Part shown: piece after piece, positions 1 to 7,526 of the stretch | Numbering within the stretch: position 1 is the first letter of the stretch | Layout: every line of letters starts with the position of its first letter | Notes under the pieces: model-generated | The model's input: the letters and a program-made list of their open reading frames with translations, nothing else | What the model was told of the DNA's origin: nothing | Database searches by the model: none | Source: Herbaspirillum rubrisubalbicans | Lineage (GTDB): Bacteria; Pseudomonadota; Gammaproteobacteria; Burkholderiales; Burkholderiaceae_D | Length of the DNA stretch: 64,000 nucleotides | Reading direction: 5' to 3' | NCBI RefSeq assembly: GCF_003719195.1 | Contig: NZ_CP024996.1 | Location: 3,162,001 to 3,226,000 of the forward strand | Position numbers and translations under genes: made by a program

Positions 1-672
1 CAGCTTGACGACACGCTCGAAAAATTCCAGCTCCACGCATTGCGCCGTCGGATTGGAGGGGAAGCCCAGGATCATCATCTTGGGCTTGGGGTAGCTCTCG
101 CGCACCGCGCGTTCCAGCTCATCGAAAAAATCCACGCCCGGGCTCATGCGCACCGAGCGGATATTGGCGCCGGCAATGACCGCGCCATAGATGTGGATGG
201 GGTAGCTGGGATTGGGCACCAGCACGGTATCGCCCTTGTCCAGCGTGGCCAGCATCAGGTGCGCCAGTCCCTCCTTGGAACCGATGGTGACGATGGCTTC
301 GCTGTCGGGATCGAAGTCGACCTCGTAGCGGCTGCGGTACCAGTGGGCAATGGCGCGACGCAGGCGCGGGATGCCCTTGGAGGAGGAATAGCCGTGGGTG
401 TCGGGGCGCTGCGCGACTTCCACCAGCTTCTCGACGATGTGCGGCGGCGTGGGGCCATCCGGGTTGCCCATGGACATGTCGATGATGTCCTCGCCGCGAC
501 GGCGCGCAGCCATCTTCAGTTCGGCGGTGATGTTGAAGACGTAGGGCGGCAGGCGTTCGATGCGCGGGAAGCTGACCGGGAAGGCGTCGGGAGAAACGGC
601 AGAAGAAACAGCAGGAGAAGCGGAAACGGCAGGCGAGCGCGAGGGATCGCGCGAATCGGCGGATTGCATCAT
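1..672 (-). CDS. alaC: AlaC-like class I/II aminotransferase, N-terminal part (cut by window edge)
   Basis: A leftward reading frame runs off the left edge and gives about 224 N-terminal residues. After a low-complexity Ser/Ala/Pro-rich leader of about 30 residues it reads like the PLP-dependent alanine-synthesising aminotransferase AlaC (YfdZ): DMSMGNPDGPTPPHIVEKL near residue 66, then HGYSSSKGIPRLRRAI, VTIGSKEGLAHLMLATLD and NPSYPIHIYGAVIAGA. Members of the family transfer an amino group between glutamate and pyruvate. The catalytic lysine would lie beyond the edge. Two adjacent ATG codons (672 and 669) are possible starts, and neither has a clear Shine-Dalgarno sequence. In related bacteria this gene often precedes hom and thrC, but that cannot be seen here. 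Confidence 0.85.
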   Translation of the reverse strand, partial: MMQSADSRDPSRSPAVSASPAVSSAVSPDAFPVSFPRIERLPPYVFNITAELKMAARRRGEDIIDMSMGNPDGPTPPHIVEKLVEVAQRPDTHGYSSSKGIPRLRRAIAHWYRSRYEVDFDPDSEAIVTIGSKEGLAHLMLATLDKGDTVLVPNPSYPIHIYGAVIAGANIRSVRMSPGVDFFDELERAVRESYPKPKMMILGFPSNPTAQCVELEFFERVVKL

Positions 673-809
673 GGAGGTCTTTCACGTAAGCGCCCGGAAC
701 CGTCCGAGCGACGTTGGAACCAATGTTCCGTTGCCGATTCTATGCGCGAAACTTCACCTGCACAAGTCTAGATGAGCCAGGAAGATCGATATATGCCCTT
801 TTCCTTCAT

Positions 810-2081
810 TTATTCGTATTTTCGGGCATCTTCAATGACCTTGCCATCATTGGGCAGGCTGCCCGGCGCCACCAGCAAGACTTCGCCACGCAGCTTGGTG
901 ACCTCGCGCAGGCTGCCGGCCAGCGCAGCGACATCGATGGCCGGGTGTTCCGGGTCGCCCACTTCGCAATGCAGGGTCATGACGTCATTGGCCATCTCGC
1001 CCGAAACCACCAAGCGCGCGCGCAGCACATCCCCGTGCCGGCGCAGCACATCGGCCACCTGCGAAGGATGCACGAACATGCCGCGCACCTTGGTGGTCTG
1101 GTCGGCGCGTCCCATCCAGCCCTTGATGCGGGTATTGGTACGCCCGCAGGGAGAAGGGCCCGGCACCACCGCCGACAGGTCGCCGGTGCCGAAACGGATC
1201 AGCGGATAGTCGGGATTGAAGGAGGTCACCACCACCTCCCCCACCTCGCCCTCGGCCACCGGATCGCCGGTACCGGGCCGCACGATTTCCAGGATCAGCG
1301 CTTCGTCCAGCACCATGCCGGGATGCACCACGCCGTCGCTCATGGTCTCGTAGGCGATATTGCCGATATCGGCCGAGGCATACAGTTGCAGCACCTGCGC
1401 CACGCCGTGTTCATGGAACCAGTGGCGCAGCGAGGGCGGCAGCGCTTCGGCACTGACCAGGGCGCGCTGCACGCTGGAGATATCGGCGCCCATCTCCTGC
1501 GCCTTCTCGATGATGATCTTCAGGAACGAGGGCGTGCCGACATAGGCATCGGGCTTCAAAGCCGCCATCGCATTGACCTGCAATTCGGTCTGGCCGATGC
1601 CGGCCGGAATCACCGCGCAACCGAGACGGGCCGCTGCGCCTTCGACCATGAAGGCGGCCGGCGTGAAGTGATAGGCAAAACAGTTCTGCAGGATATGCCC
1701 GCCCTGCAGTCCGAGTGCCTTCAGCGCACTGGCAAAACGCCACCAATCCGCGCCCTGCCCCTCGGGATCGTAGATCGGGCCGGGCGAGACGAAGAGCCGC
1801 CGCAATTGCCGGGCAGGCGTGGTGTTCAAGCCACCGAAGGGACGCTCGCGGGTCTGCAGTTCCTTCAGGTCGGACTTGCGCGTGACCGGCAATTGCGCCA
1901 ACGCGGCGCGCGAGTCGATCGCCGCCGCGTCCACGCCATCCAGAATGCGCGCCCAGCCCGCCGCCCCTTGCGCCCGTGCCAACAGTTGCGGCAAGGCCCG
2001 TATCAGTTGTTGCTCACGCTGTTGCGGGTCGCGCCGCTCCAGGGCGTCCAGCTCGGCCAGTACCTGCTTCGGATCGGACAT
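810..2081 (-). CDS. PaaK-like phenylacetate-CoA ligase family protein
   Basis: A 423-residue member of the adenylate-forming superfamily, closest in layout to phenylacetate-CoA ligase. Such enzymes activate a carboxylic acid with ATP and join it to CoA. Visible motifs are YASADIGNIAYE, IRFGTGDLS and the C-terminal GWMGRADQTTKVRGMFVHPSQV hinge region, part of which is quoted here. The usual Ser/Thr-rich P-loop of PaaK is replaced by VSPGPIYDPEGQG near residue 97, so this is a divergent subfamily and true ligase activity is not certain. It is the last gene of the leftward transporter operon and starts 10 bases after the LivF-type ATPase gene stops. That position suggests it acts on the compound the transporter imports. 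The substrate cannot be named from sequence. Confidence 0.8.
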   Translation of the reverse strand: MSDPKQVLAELDALERRDPQQREQQLIRALPQLLARAQGAAGWARILDGVDAAAIDSRAALAQLPVTRKSDLKELQTRERPFGGLNTTPARQLRRLFVSPGPIYDPEGQGADWWRFASALKALGLQGGHILQNCFAYHFTPAAFMVEGAAARLGCAVIPAGIGQTELQVNAMAALKPDAYVGTPSFLKIIIEKAQEMGADISSVQRALVSAEALPPSLRHWFHEHGVAQVLQLYASADIGNIAYETMSDGVVHPGMVLDEALILEIVRPGTGDPVAEGEVGEVVVTSFNPDYPLIRFGTGDLSAVVPGPSPCGRTNTRIKGWMGRADQTTKVRGMFVHPSQVADVLRRHGDVLRARLVVSGEMANDVMTLHCEVGDPEHPAIDVAALAGSLREVTKLRGEVLLVAPGSLPNDGKVIEDARKYE

Positions 2082-2091
2082 GATGCTCCCC

Positions 2092-2958
2092 TTAAGCCAG
2101 CCAGCGCTTGCGGCGGCGATAGAACTTCATGTCGCGGAAGTTCTTGCGCCCGGCGCCCGACACGCCGAGATAGAACTCCTTGACGTCTTCGTTATCGGCC
2201 AATTCACTGGCCGCGCCTTCCATCACCACGCGGCCGTTTTCGAGGATGTAGCCGAAGTCGGCATAGCGCAGTGCCACCATGGTGTTCTGCTCGGCCAGCA
2301 GGAAGGAGACTTTTTCCTTGCTGTTCAAGTCCTTGACGATCTCGAAGATCTCTTCGACGATCTGCGGCGCCAAGCCCATCGAGGGTTCATCGAGCAGGAT
2401 CATGGAGGGCTTGGCCATCATGGCGCGACCAATGGCCGTCATCTGCTGCTCGCCGCCCGAGGTATAGCCGGACTGCGACTTGCGACGCACCTTCAGACGC
2501 GGGAAATAAGCGTAAATCTTTTCCAGCTCGTGTTTGACTTCGGCATGGCTGATGCCGCGCGTATAGGCCCCGGTCAACAGGTTTTCTTCCACCGTCAGGT
2601 GACCGAAGCAGTGGCGCCCTTCCATCACCTGGATGACGCCGCGCTTGACCAGGTCATTGGGGGTCATGCGGTCCACCCGCTCCCCCCGGAATTCGATGCT
2701 GCCCTTGGTCACATCGCCGCGCTCGGCGTGCAGCAGGTTGGAAATGGCTTTCAAGGTGGTGCTCTTGCCAGCGCCATTGGCGCCCAGGAGCGCCACGATC
2801 CTGCCTTCGGGCACGTCCAGCGAGACGCCCTTCAAGACCAGGATCACGTGGTCGTAGATGACTTCGATATTGTTGATCGACAGTGCCTTGCCCACGGTAG
2901 CAGGAGCAACATCAGCGGCAGCCGCACTGGTCGAAAGCGATGTGGCATTCATGGTCAT
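2092..2958 (-). CDS. Branched-chain-type ABC transporter ATP-binding protein (LivF-like)
   Basis: Cytoplasmic ATPase of about 288 residues that would pair with the LivG-like subunit at 6569-7450. The Walker A motif GANGAGKST lies at residues 59-67. The signature SGGEQQMTAIGRAMM and Walker B SMILLDEPS follow in order. LivF-type subunits carry a longer C-terminal tail, as seen here after the LAEQN H-loop region. The start was placed at 2958 because GGAA lies six bases upstream. ATG codons at 2964 and 2952 are also possible, and an in-frame start at 3015 would add a poorly conserved leader. The gene sits between the binding protein and the PaaK-like ligase in one leftward operon. Confidence 0.9.
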   Translation of the reverse strand: MTMNATSLSTSAAAADVAPATVGKALSINNIEVIYDHVILVLKGVSLDVPEGRIVALLGANGAGKSTTLKAISNLLHAERGDVTKGSIEFRGERVDRMTPNDLVKRGVIQVMEGRHCFGHLTVEENLLTGAYTRGISHAEVKHELEKIYAYFPRLKVRRKSQSGYTSGGEQQMTAIGRAMMAKPSMILLDEPSMGLAPQIVEEIFEIVKDLNSKEKVSFLLAEQNTMVALRYADFGYILENGRVVMEGAASELADNEDVKEFYLGVSGAGRKNFRDMKFYRRRKRWLA

Positions 2959-3019
2959 TCGCATTTCCAAAAAAGCACCGACGGCCGTGGGAGACGTGCA
3001 AGGCCGCCGGCGCAAGCGC

Positions 3020-4351
3020 CTACTTCATGCAGGCAGGAGTGATGCCTTTTTCTTTTGCGTATTTCGCCGCAGAAGCCTTGAACAGCGGGTGGATCAGGTT
3101 CTTGTTGCCCTCGATCCAGTCCGACACCAGCACCCACTTGCTGCCATCCCATTGCTGGATCTTCACCTTGCCCGACCCCTCGTGGTTCTCGCAGGAAGTC
3201 TTGATCTCCGGCAGCAGGCCGGTGGCACCCAAGGCTTTCAAGCGCGCATCGGTGATGTTGAGGTTTTCAAAGCCCCAGCGCACCTGCTCGCCGCTCATGA
3301 CCTTGCCTTTACCGAACTTGGCCTGGGCGGTGCGCACCGCTTCCACCGTCGCAATGGCGGCCGATACACCCCGGTTGTAGAGGATGGAGCCGAGCTTGTT
3401 CTTGTCCTGCATGTTGCCCTTGCCCGCGCCATAGACCACCTTGTCGATGTCGGCGATCACCGGCACATCCTTGCCGGCCACGTTCCAGGTGGCCGACAGG
3501 TAACCCTTGGCGGCTTCACCGGCGGGAATGGTGTCTTCTTCCGAACCGGCCCACCAGGAACCGATGATCTTGTCACGCGCATAGCCGACCTTTTGCGCCG
3601 CCTTCAATGCCGTCTGGTTCATCACGCCCCAGCCCCAGAAGATCACGTAGTCCGGGTTTTCCTGGCGGATGCGCAACCATTGCGCGCCCTGCTCGTTGCC
3701 GGGGTGCGCCACCGGGATTTCCACCAGCTTGAACTTGCCGATGGACGCCTCGGCCTGCAAGGCCACGATGGGTTCCTTGCCATAGGCTGAATCGTGGTAC
3801 AGGAACACGATCTTCTTGCCCGCCAGCGAGCCATTGTTCTTGCCGGCCAGGTACTTGACGATGGCCGAGACCTGCATCTGGTAGGTCGTCACCAGTGGGA
3901 AGGCATACGGGAACACCGAGCCATCCACCGCATCGGTGCGGCCATAGCCGATCATCACCAGCGGTACCTTGTCTTCGGCGGTCTTGTCGATCAAGGCATA
4001 GGAAATGCCGGTGGCCATGGGGTTGATGGCAGTGCCGTGGGTGACCGGGTTCTTGTTCTTCATGCGCTCGTAGCACTCCACGCCCTTGGCGTTGTTGTAC
4101 TCGGTCTCGCATTCTTCCCAGGACAGCTTGACGCCGTTGATGCCACCTTCCTTGAGGTTGACGTAGTTGAGGTAATCGACATAGCCGCCGTAGTAAGACT
4201 GGCCGTTGGTGCCATAGGGGCCGACCCGATAGCTGGGGATGGCGATGAACTGCTCATTGCTCTGCGCCAGCGCCGGCACGGCTGCCGACAGCAGGCCGGC
4301 GGCGCAGGCGGTAGCCAGCACCAGCTGCCTCAGATGCTTCATGGTTTTCAT
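3020..4351 (-). CDS. Branched-chain-type ABC transporter substrate-binding protein (LivK-like)
   Basis: A 443-residue periplasmic binding protein of the Peripla_BP_6 (LivK) type. A signal peptide covers about residues 1-29 (basic MKTMKHLRQ, hydrophobic core, then PALAQ). The mature protein is longer than classical LivK, about 345 residues, which is common for family members that bind aromatic or other organic acids. A Shine-Dalgarno sequence AAAGGAG precedes ATG 4351. It lies between the LivM-like permease and LivF-like ATPase genes, so it is the ligand receptor of this transporter. The ligand is unknown, but the acyl-CoA synthetase and PaaK-like ligase in the same operon point to a carboxylic acid rather than an amino acid. 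Confidence 0.9.
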   Translation of the reverse strand: MKTMKHLRQLVLATACAAGLLSAAVPALAQSNEQFIAIPSYRVGPYGTNGQSYYGGYVDYLNYVNLKEGGINGVKLSWEECETEYNNAKGVECYERMKNKNPVTHGTAINPMATGISYALIDKTAEDKVPLVMIGYGRTDAVDGSVFPYAFPLVTTYQMQVSAIVKYLAGKNNGSLAGKKIVFLYHDSAYGKEPIVALQAEASIGKFKLVEIPVAHPGNEQGAQWLRIRQENPDYVIFWGWGVMNQTALKAAQKVGYARDKIIGSWWAGSEEDTIPAGEAAKGYLSATWNVAGKDVPVIADIDKVVYGAGKGNMQDKNKLGSILYNRGVSAAIATVEAVRTAQAKFGKGKVMSGEQVRWGFENLNITDARLKALGATGLLPEIKTSCENHEGSGKVKIQQWDGSKWVLVSDWIEGNKNLIHPLFKASAAKYAKEKGITPACMK

Positions 4352-4438
4352 GGTCTCAGTCTCCTTTATGTTGTCGTTGCCGACTTATCTGGCGCCGGTG
4401 TGCCGGCCCCTCCTACCTCATTGCAATACAAGCCGTGG

Positions 4439-5515
4439 TCAGTGCGGGAACGGCCACAGGCGCAGTTTTTCCTTGGCGATCTGCCACAGCCGCGCCAGTC
4501 CGTGCGGCTCGGCGATCAGGAAGAAGATGATCAGGGCGCCGAACACCATCATCTGGATGTGCGACACGGTGGCATTGGTGAATGGCAGATGCAGCAGTGC
4601 CGCCAGCGGCGGCAGTGCGTTGTCGAGGAAGATCGGCAGCAAGAGGATGAAGGCCGACCCCAGGAAGGAACCGAGGATGCTGCCCACGCCGCCGATGATG
4701 ATCATGAACAGGATGCGGAAGGACAGGTCCAGCGAGAAGCCGTCCGGCTCCACCGAACCCAGGTAGCAGAAGGCATACAGGGCACCGGCCACGCCGCAAT
4801 AGAAGGAGCTCACCGCAAAGGCGGTCAGCTTGGTGCGCATGAGCGGAATGCCGATCACCTCGGCGGCCACGTCCATGTCGCGCACCGCCATCCAGGCGCG
4901 CCCGGTGGAAGAGCGCACCAGATTCTTGGCTACCAGCGCCAGCACGCTGACCACGGCCAGTACGAACAGGTACTTGCGCACGGGCGTGTCGATGGCGATG
5001 CCGAACAGATCGATCTTGGGGGTGCTGATCACGCCCGAGGAAGAATTGTTGGAAAACCAGGGAAACTTGGTCAGCGCCCACACCACGAAGAACTGCGCCG
5101 CCAGCGTGGCCACGGCCAGATAGAAACCCTTGATGCGCAGCGACGGCAGCCCGAACAGCACGCCCACCAAGGCCGCACAGCCACCGGAGAGAATCAGCGT
5201 AGCGACGATGGGGATGCCCTCCACGCGCAACTGGAAGTTGTAGGCCGCATACGCGCCCACCGCCATGAAGGCCGCCGAGCCCAGCGAGAGCTGGCCGGCG
5301 TATCCGGTCAGCACGTTCAGGCCGAGGGCCGCCAGGGCAAACACCAGGAAGGGCACCAGGATGGCCGAGAACCAGTATTCGCTGCCCAAGAGCGGCACGC
5401 CCACGAAGGCGAACACCATGAACAGCGTAAAGAGGATGCGATCCTGGCGGATCGGGAATATCTGACTGTCGGCGATGTAGCTTGTCTTGAATTGTCCTGC
5501 TTCACGGTACAGCAT
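4439..5515 (-). CDS. Branched-chain-type ABC transporter permease (LivM-like)
   Basis: Inner-membrane permease of 358 residues with the long hydrophobic segments typical of LivM. The conserved GLNVLTGYAGQLSLG motif lies near residue 60, and a further conserved stretch (GRAWMAVRDMDVAAEVIG) is found past the middle of the chain. It would form the channel with the LivH-like permease at 5582-6496. An AGGAG Shine-Dalgarno sequence lies upstream of ATG 5515, and the adjacent ATG at 5518 is an alternative. An in-frame start at 5554 would extend the protein by 13 residues without support. It is transcribed in the same leftward operon, just after livH. Confidence 0.9.
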   Translation of the reverse strand: MLYREAGQFKTSYIADSQIFPIRQDRILFTLFMVFAFVGVPLLGSEYWFSAILVPFLVFALAALGLNVLTGYAGQLSLGSAAFMAVGAYAAYNFQLRVEGIPIVATLILSGGCAALVGVLFGLPSLRIKGFYLAVATLAAQFFVVWALTKFPWFSNNSSSGVISTPKIDLFGIAIDTPVRKYLFVLAVVSVLALVAKNLVRSSTGRAWMAVRDMDVAAEVIGIPLMRTKLTAFAVSSFYCGVAGALYAFCYLGSVEPDGFSLDLSFRILFMIIIGGVGSILGSFLGSAFILLLPIFLDNALPPLAALLHLPFTNATVSHIQMMVFGALIIFFLIAEPHGLARLWQIAKEKLRLWPFPH

Positions 5516-5581
5516 CATGTTCTCCTTGTTCCTGCATCGCAGCCATGGCGACATATCGCCAAGATTGGAATGAGCGCATTG

Positions 5582-6496
5582 TCATACACGGTCGATATGC
5601 CGCTCGCCGAACAGTCCTTCCGGTCGCACCAGCAGGAACAGCAGCGCAAACACATACGGGAACCAGCCTTCGATGCCGCCGAAGTTGCCGCCGAAGGCGT
5701 CCTGCATCACCGGTGGGATATAGATCTCGGCCAGTTTTTCGGAAGCACCGATGATGAGGCCGCCGACAATGGCTCCGGGAATCGAGGTAAAGCCACCCAG
5801 GATCAGCACCGGCAAGGCCTTCAAGGCGGTCATGGTCAGCGCGAACTGCACGCCATTGCGCGAGCCCCACAGCAGCCCCGCGATCAGCGCCACGAACCCG
5901 GCCACGCCCCACACCACGGCCCAGATGTGCTGCAGCGGGATGCCCAGCGACAGCGCCGCCTGGTGATCGTCGGCCACCGCGCGCAAGGCGCGGCCGACCT
6001 TGGTCTTCTGGAAGAACAGCGCCAGCGCCGCCACCAGCGCCACCACCATGCCCGAGGCAAAGAGGTCGAACTTGGAAATGCCGATGCCGATGCTGTCCAT
6101 CACCGACTGGATCGGCTCATCGACGATGCCCAGGTCGATGGGCCGCACCTCGCTGCCGAAGAGCATCGGCCCCAGGCCTTCCAGGAAAAAGGTCAGGCCG
6201 ATGGTGGCCATGAAGAGCGTGATGGGCGGCTGGTTCACCAGCTTGCGCAGCACGAAGCGTTCGGTGGCCAGCCCCACCAGGATCATGACCACGAAGGCGC
6301 CGATGATGGCGGCCCACATCGGCATCCCCTTTTCCATCAGGCCCACCACGGCCAGCGCAGCGAAATACACCATCGCGCCCTGAGCGAAATTGAAGACGCC
6401 CGAGGCCTTGTAGATCAGCACGAAACCCAGCGCCACCAGGGAATACATCAAACCCGAGAGCAAGCCGCTCAGGGTAACTTCGAGGAAGAATTGCAT
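5582..6496 (-). CDS. Branched-chain-type ABC transporter permease (LivH-like)
   Basis: Inner-membrane permease of 304 residues with multiple transmembrane helices. The family motif GRALRAVADDHQAALSLGI lies near residue 170, followed by a GGFTSIPGAIVGGLIIG loop near 230. It is the second permease of the Liv-type transporter. The stop lies about 66 bases before the livM start. Upstream it is separated from livG by an unusually AT-rich spacer (6497-6568). Confidence 0.9.
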   Translation of the reverse strand: MQFFLEVTLSGLLSGLMYSLVALGFVLIYKASGVFNFAQGAMVYFAALAVVGLMEKGMPMWAAIIGAFVVMILVGLATERFVLRKLVNQPPITLFMATIGLTFFLEGLGPMLFGSEVRPIDLGIVDEPIQSVMDSIGIGISKFDLFASGMVVALVAALALFFQKTKVGRALRAVADDHQAALSLGIPLQHIWAVVWGVAGFVALIAGLLWGSRNGVQFALTMTALKALPVLILGGFTSIPGAIVGGLIIGASEKLAEIYIPPVMQDAFGGNFGGIEGWFPYVFALLFLLVRPEGLFGERHIDRV

Positions 6497-6568
6497 GTCG
6501 TCTCCTTGCCTGCCATATCCATATTATTTTTATTATTTATATTATTTTCATTTTTGAACCCGACGGAT
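6497..6568. other. AT-rich intercistronic spacer inside the liv operon
   Basis: This 72-base gap between the livG-like stop and livH-like start contains a run made almost entirely of A and T (about 6525-6556, repeats of tatt and attt), in contrast to the GC-rich coding sequence on both sides. A CTCC on the plus strand just after the livH start reads as a GGAG-type ribosome site on the coding strand. Nothing coding is seen. The tract could serve as an internal promoter or RNA-processing site, which is inference only. Confidence 0.4.
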
Positions 6569-7450
6569 TCAGTGTGAAGTCCCGAGATAGGCCTTGATGA
6601 CTTCGGGATTGTTCATCACTTCGTCCGGCGTGCCATCGCCGATCTTCTTGCCATAGTCCAGCACCACCACGCGATCCGAGATATCCATGACCACCCCCAT
6701 ATCGTGTTCGATCAAGACGATGGTGGTGCCGAACTGGTCGTTCACGTCCAGGATGAAGCGGCACATGTCCTGCTTTTCTTCCACGTTCATGCCGGCCATC
6801 GGTTCATCCAGCAGCAGCATGTGCGGCTCGGCGGCCAGGGCGCGCGCCAGTTCCACGCGCTTTTGCAGGCCATAGGGCAAGCGCCCTACCGGGGTCTTGC
6901 GGATGTGCTGGATTTCCAGGAAGTCGATCACCTCTTCCACCTTGCGGCGGTGGGCGATTTCTTCATTGCGCGCCGCCCCCCACCACATCGCATTGGACAA
7001 CAGACCCGAGCGCATCTTGGTATTGCGGCCGGTCATGATGTTGTCCAGCACGGTCATGCCCTTGAACAGCGCAATATTCTGGAAGGTGCGCGCAATGCCC
7101 TGGCGCGCGATGCTGCTGGGATGCATCCCCAGGCGCGGCTGGCCACGATAGAGAATCTGGCCCTTCTGCGGATGGTAGACGCCGTTGATGACGTTGATCA
7201 TCGAACTCTTGCCGGCGCCGTTGGGGCCGATGATGGCGCGGATTTCATGCTCGCGCACGTCGAAGGAGATATCGGTCAGGGCCTTCACGCCGCCGAAGGA
7301 CAGCGAGATGTTCTGCAGGTCCAGGATGACCTCGCCGATACGGCGCCCATTGGCGGCCACCGCCGGGGCTTCGTCATCGGGGCTGGCCACGGGCGGCAGG
7401 CCCGCGGGCAGGATTTCGGAAGACAGGTGTCGTTTCATGGTGGTGTTCAT
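6569..7450 (-). CDS. Branched-chain-type ABC transporter ATP-binding protein (LivG-like)
   Basis: Cytoplasmic ATPase of 293 residues. An N-terminal leader of about 40 residues precedes the ABC domain. Walker A GPNGAGKSS lies near residue 74, the signature LPYGLQKRVELARALA near 180, Walker B HMLLLDEPMAGM near 203, and the H-loop LIEHDMGVVM near 235. The HDMGVVMDISDRV sequence is typical of LivG. It follows the acyl-CoA synthetase gene with a 76-base gap in the same leftward operon and is the ATPase partner of the LivF-like protein. Confidence 0.9.
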   Translation of the reverse strand: MNTTMKRHLSSEILPAGLPPVASPDDEAPAVAANGRRIGEVILDLQNISLSFGGVKALTDISFDVREHEIRAIIGPNGAGKSSMINVINGVYHPQKGQILYRGQPRLGMHPSSIARQGIARTFQNIALFKGMTVLDNIMTGRNTKMRSGLLSNAMWWGAARNEEIAHRRKVEEVIDFLEIQHIRKTPVGRLPYGLQKRVELARALAAEPHMLLLDEPMAGMNVEEKQDMCRFILDVNDQFGTTIVLIEHDMGVVMDISDRVVVLDYGKKIGDGTPDEVMNNPEVIKAYLGTSH

Positions 7451-7526
7451 TCAACGGTGGTCTGGTCGGGCTACGCTGCTGGCCGAACGCCTTATTGCGG
7501 GCGTCCGGGACGGGACTGCGTGCTGC

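Noticed and set aside
3794..6577. Very long open frame on the plus strand across the liv genes
   Set aside because: Its protein is His/Arg/Gln-rich with no domain. It is the mirror of GC-rich leftward genes whose proteins have clear family motifs.
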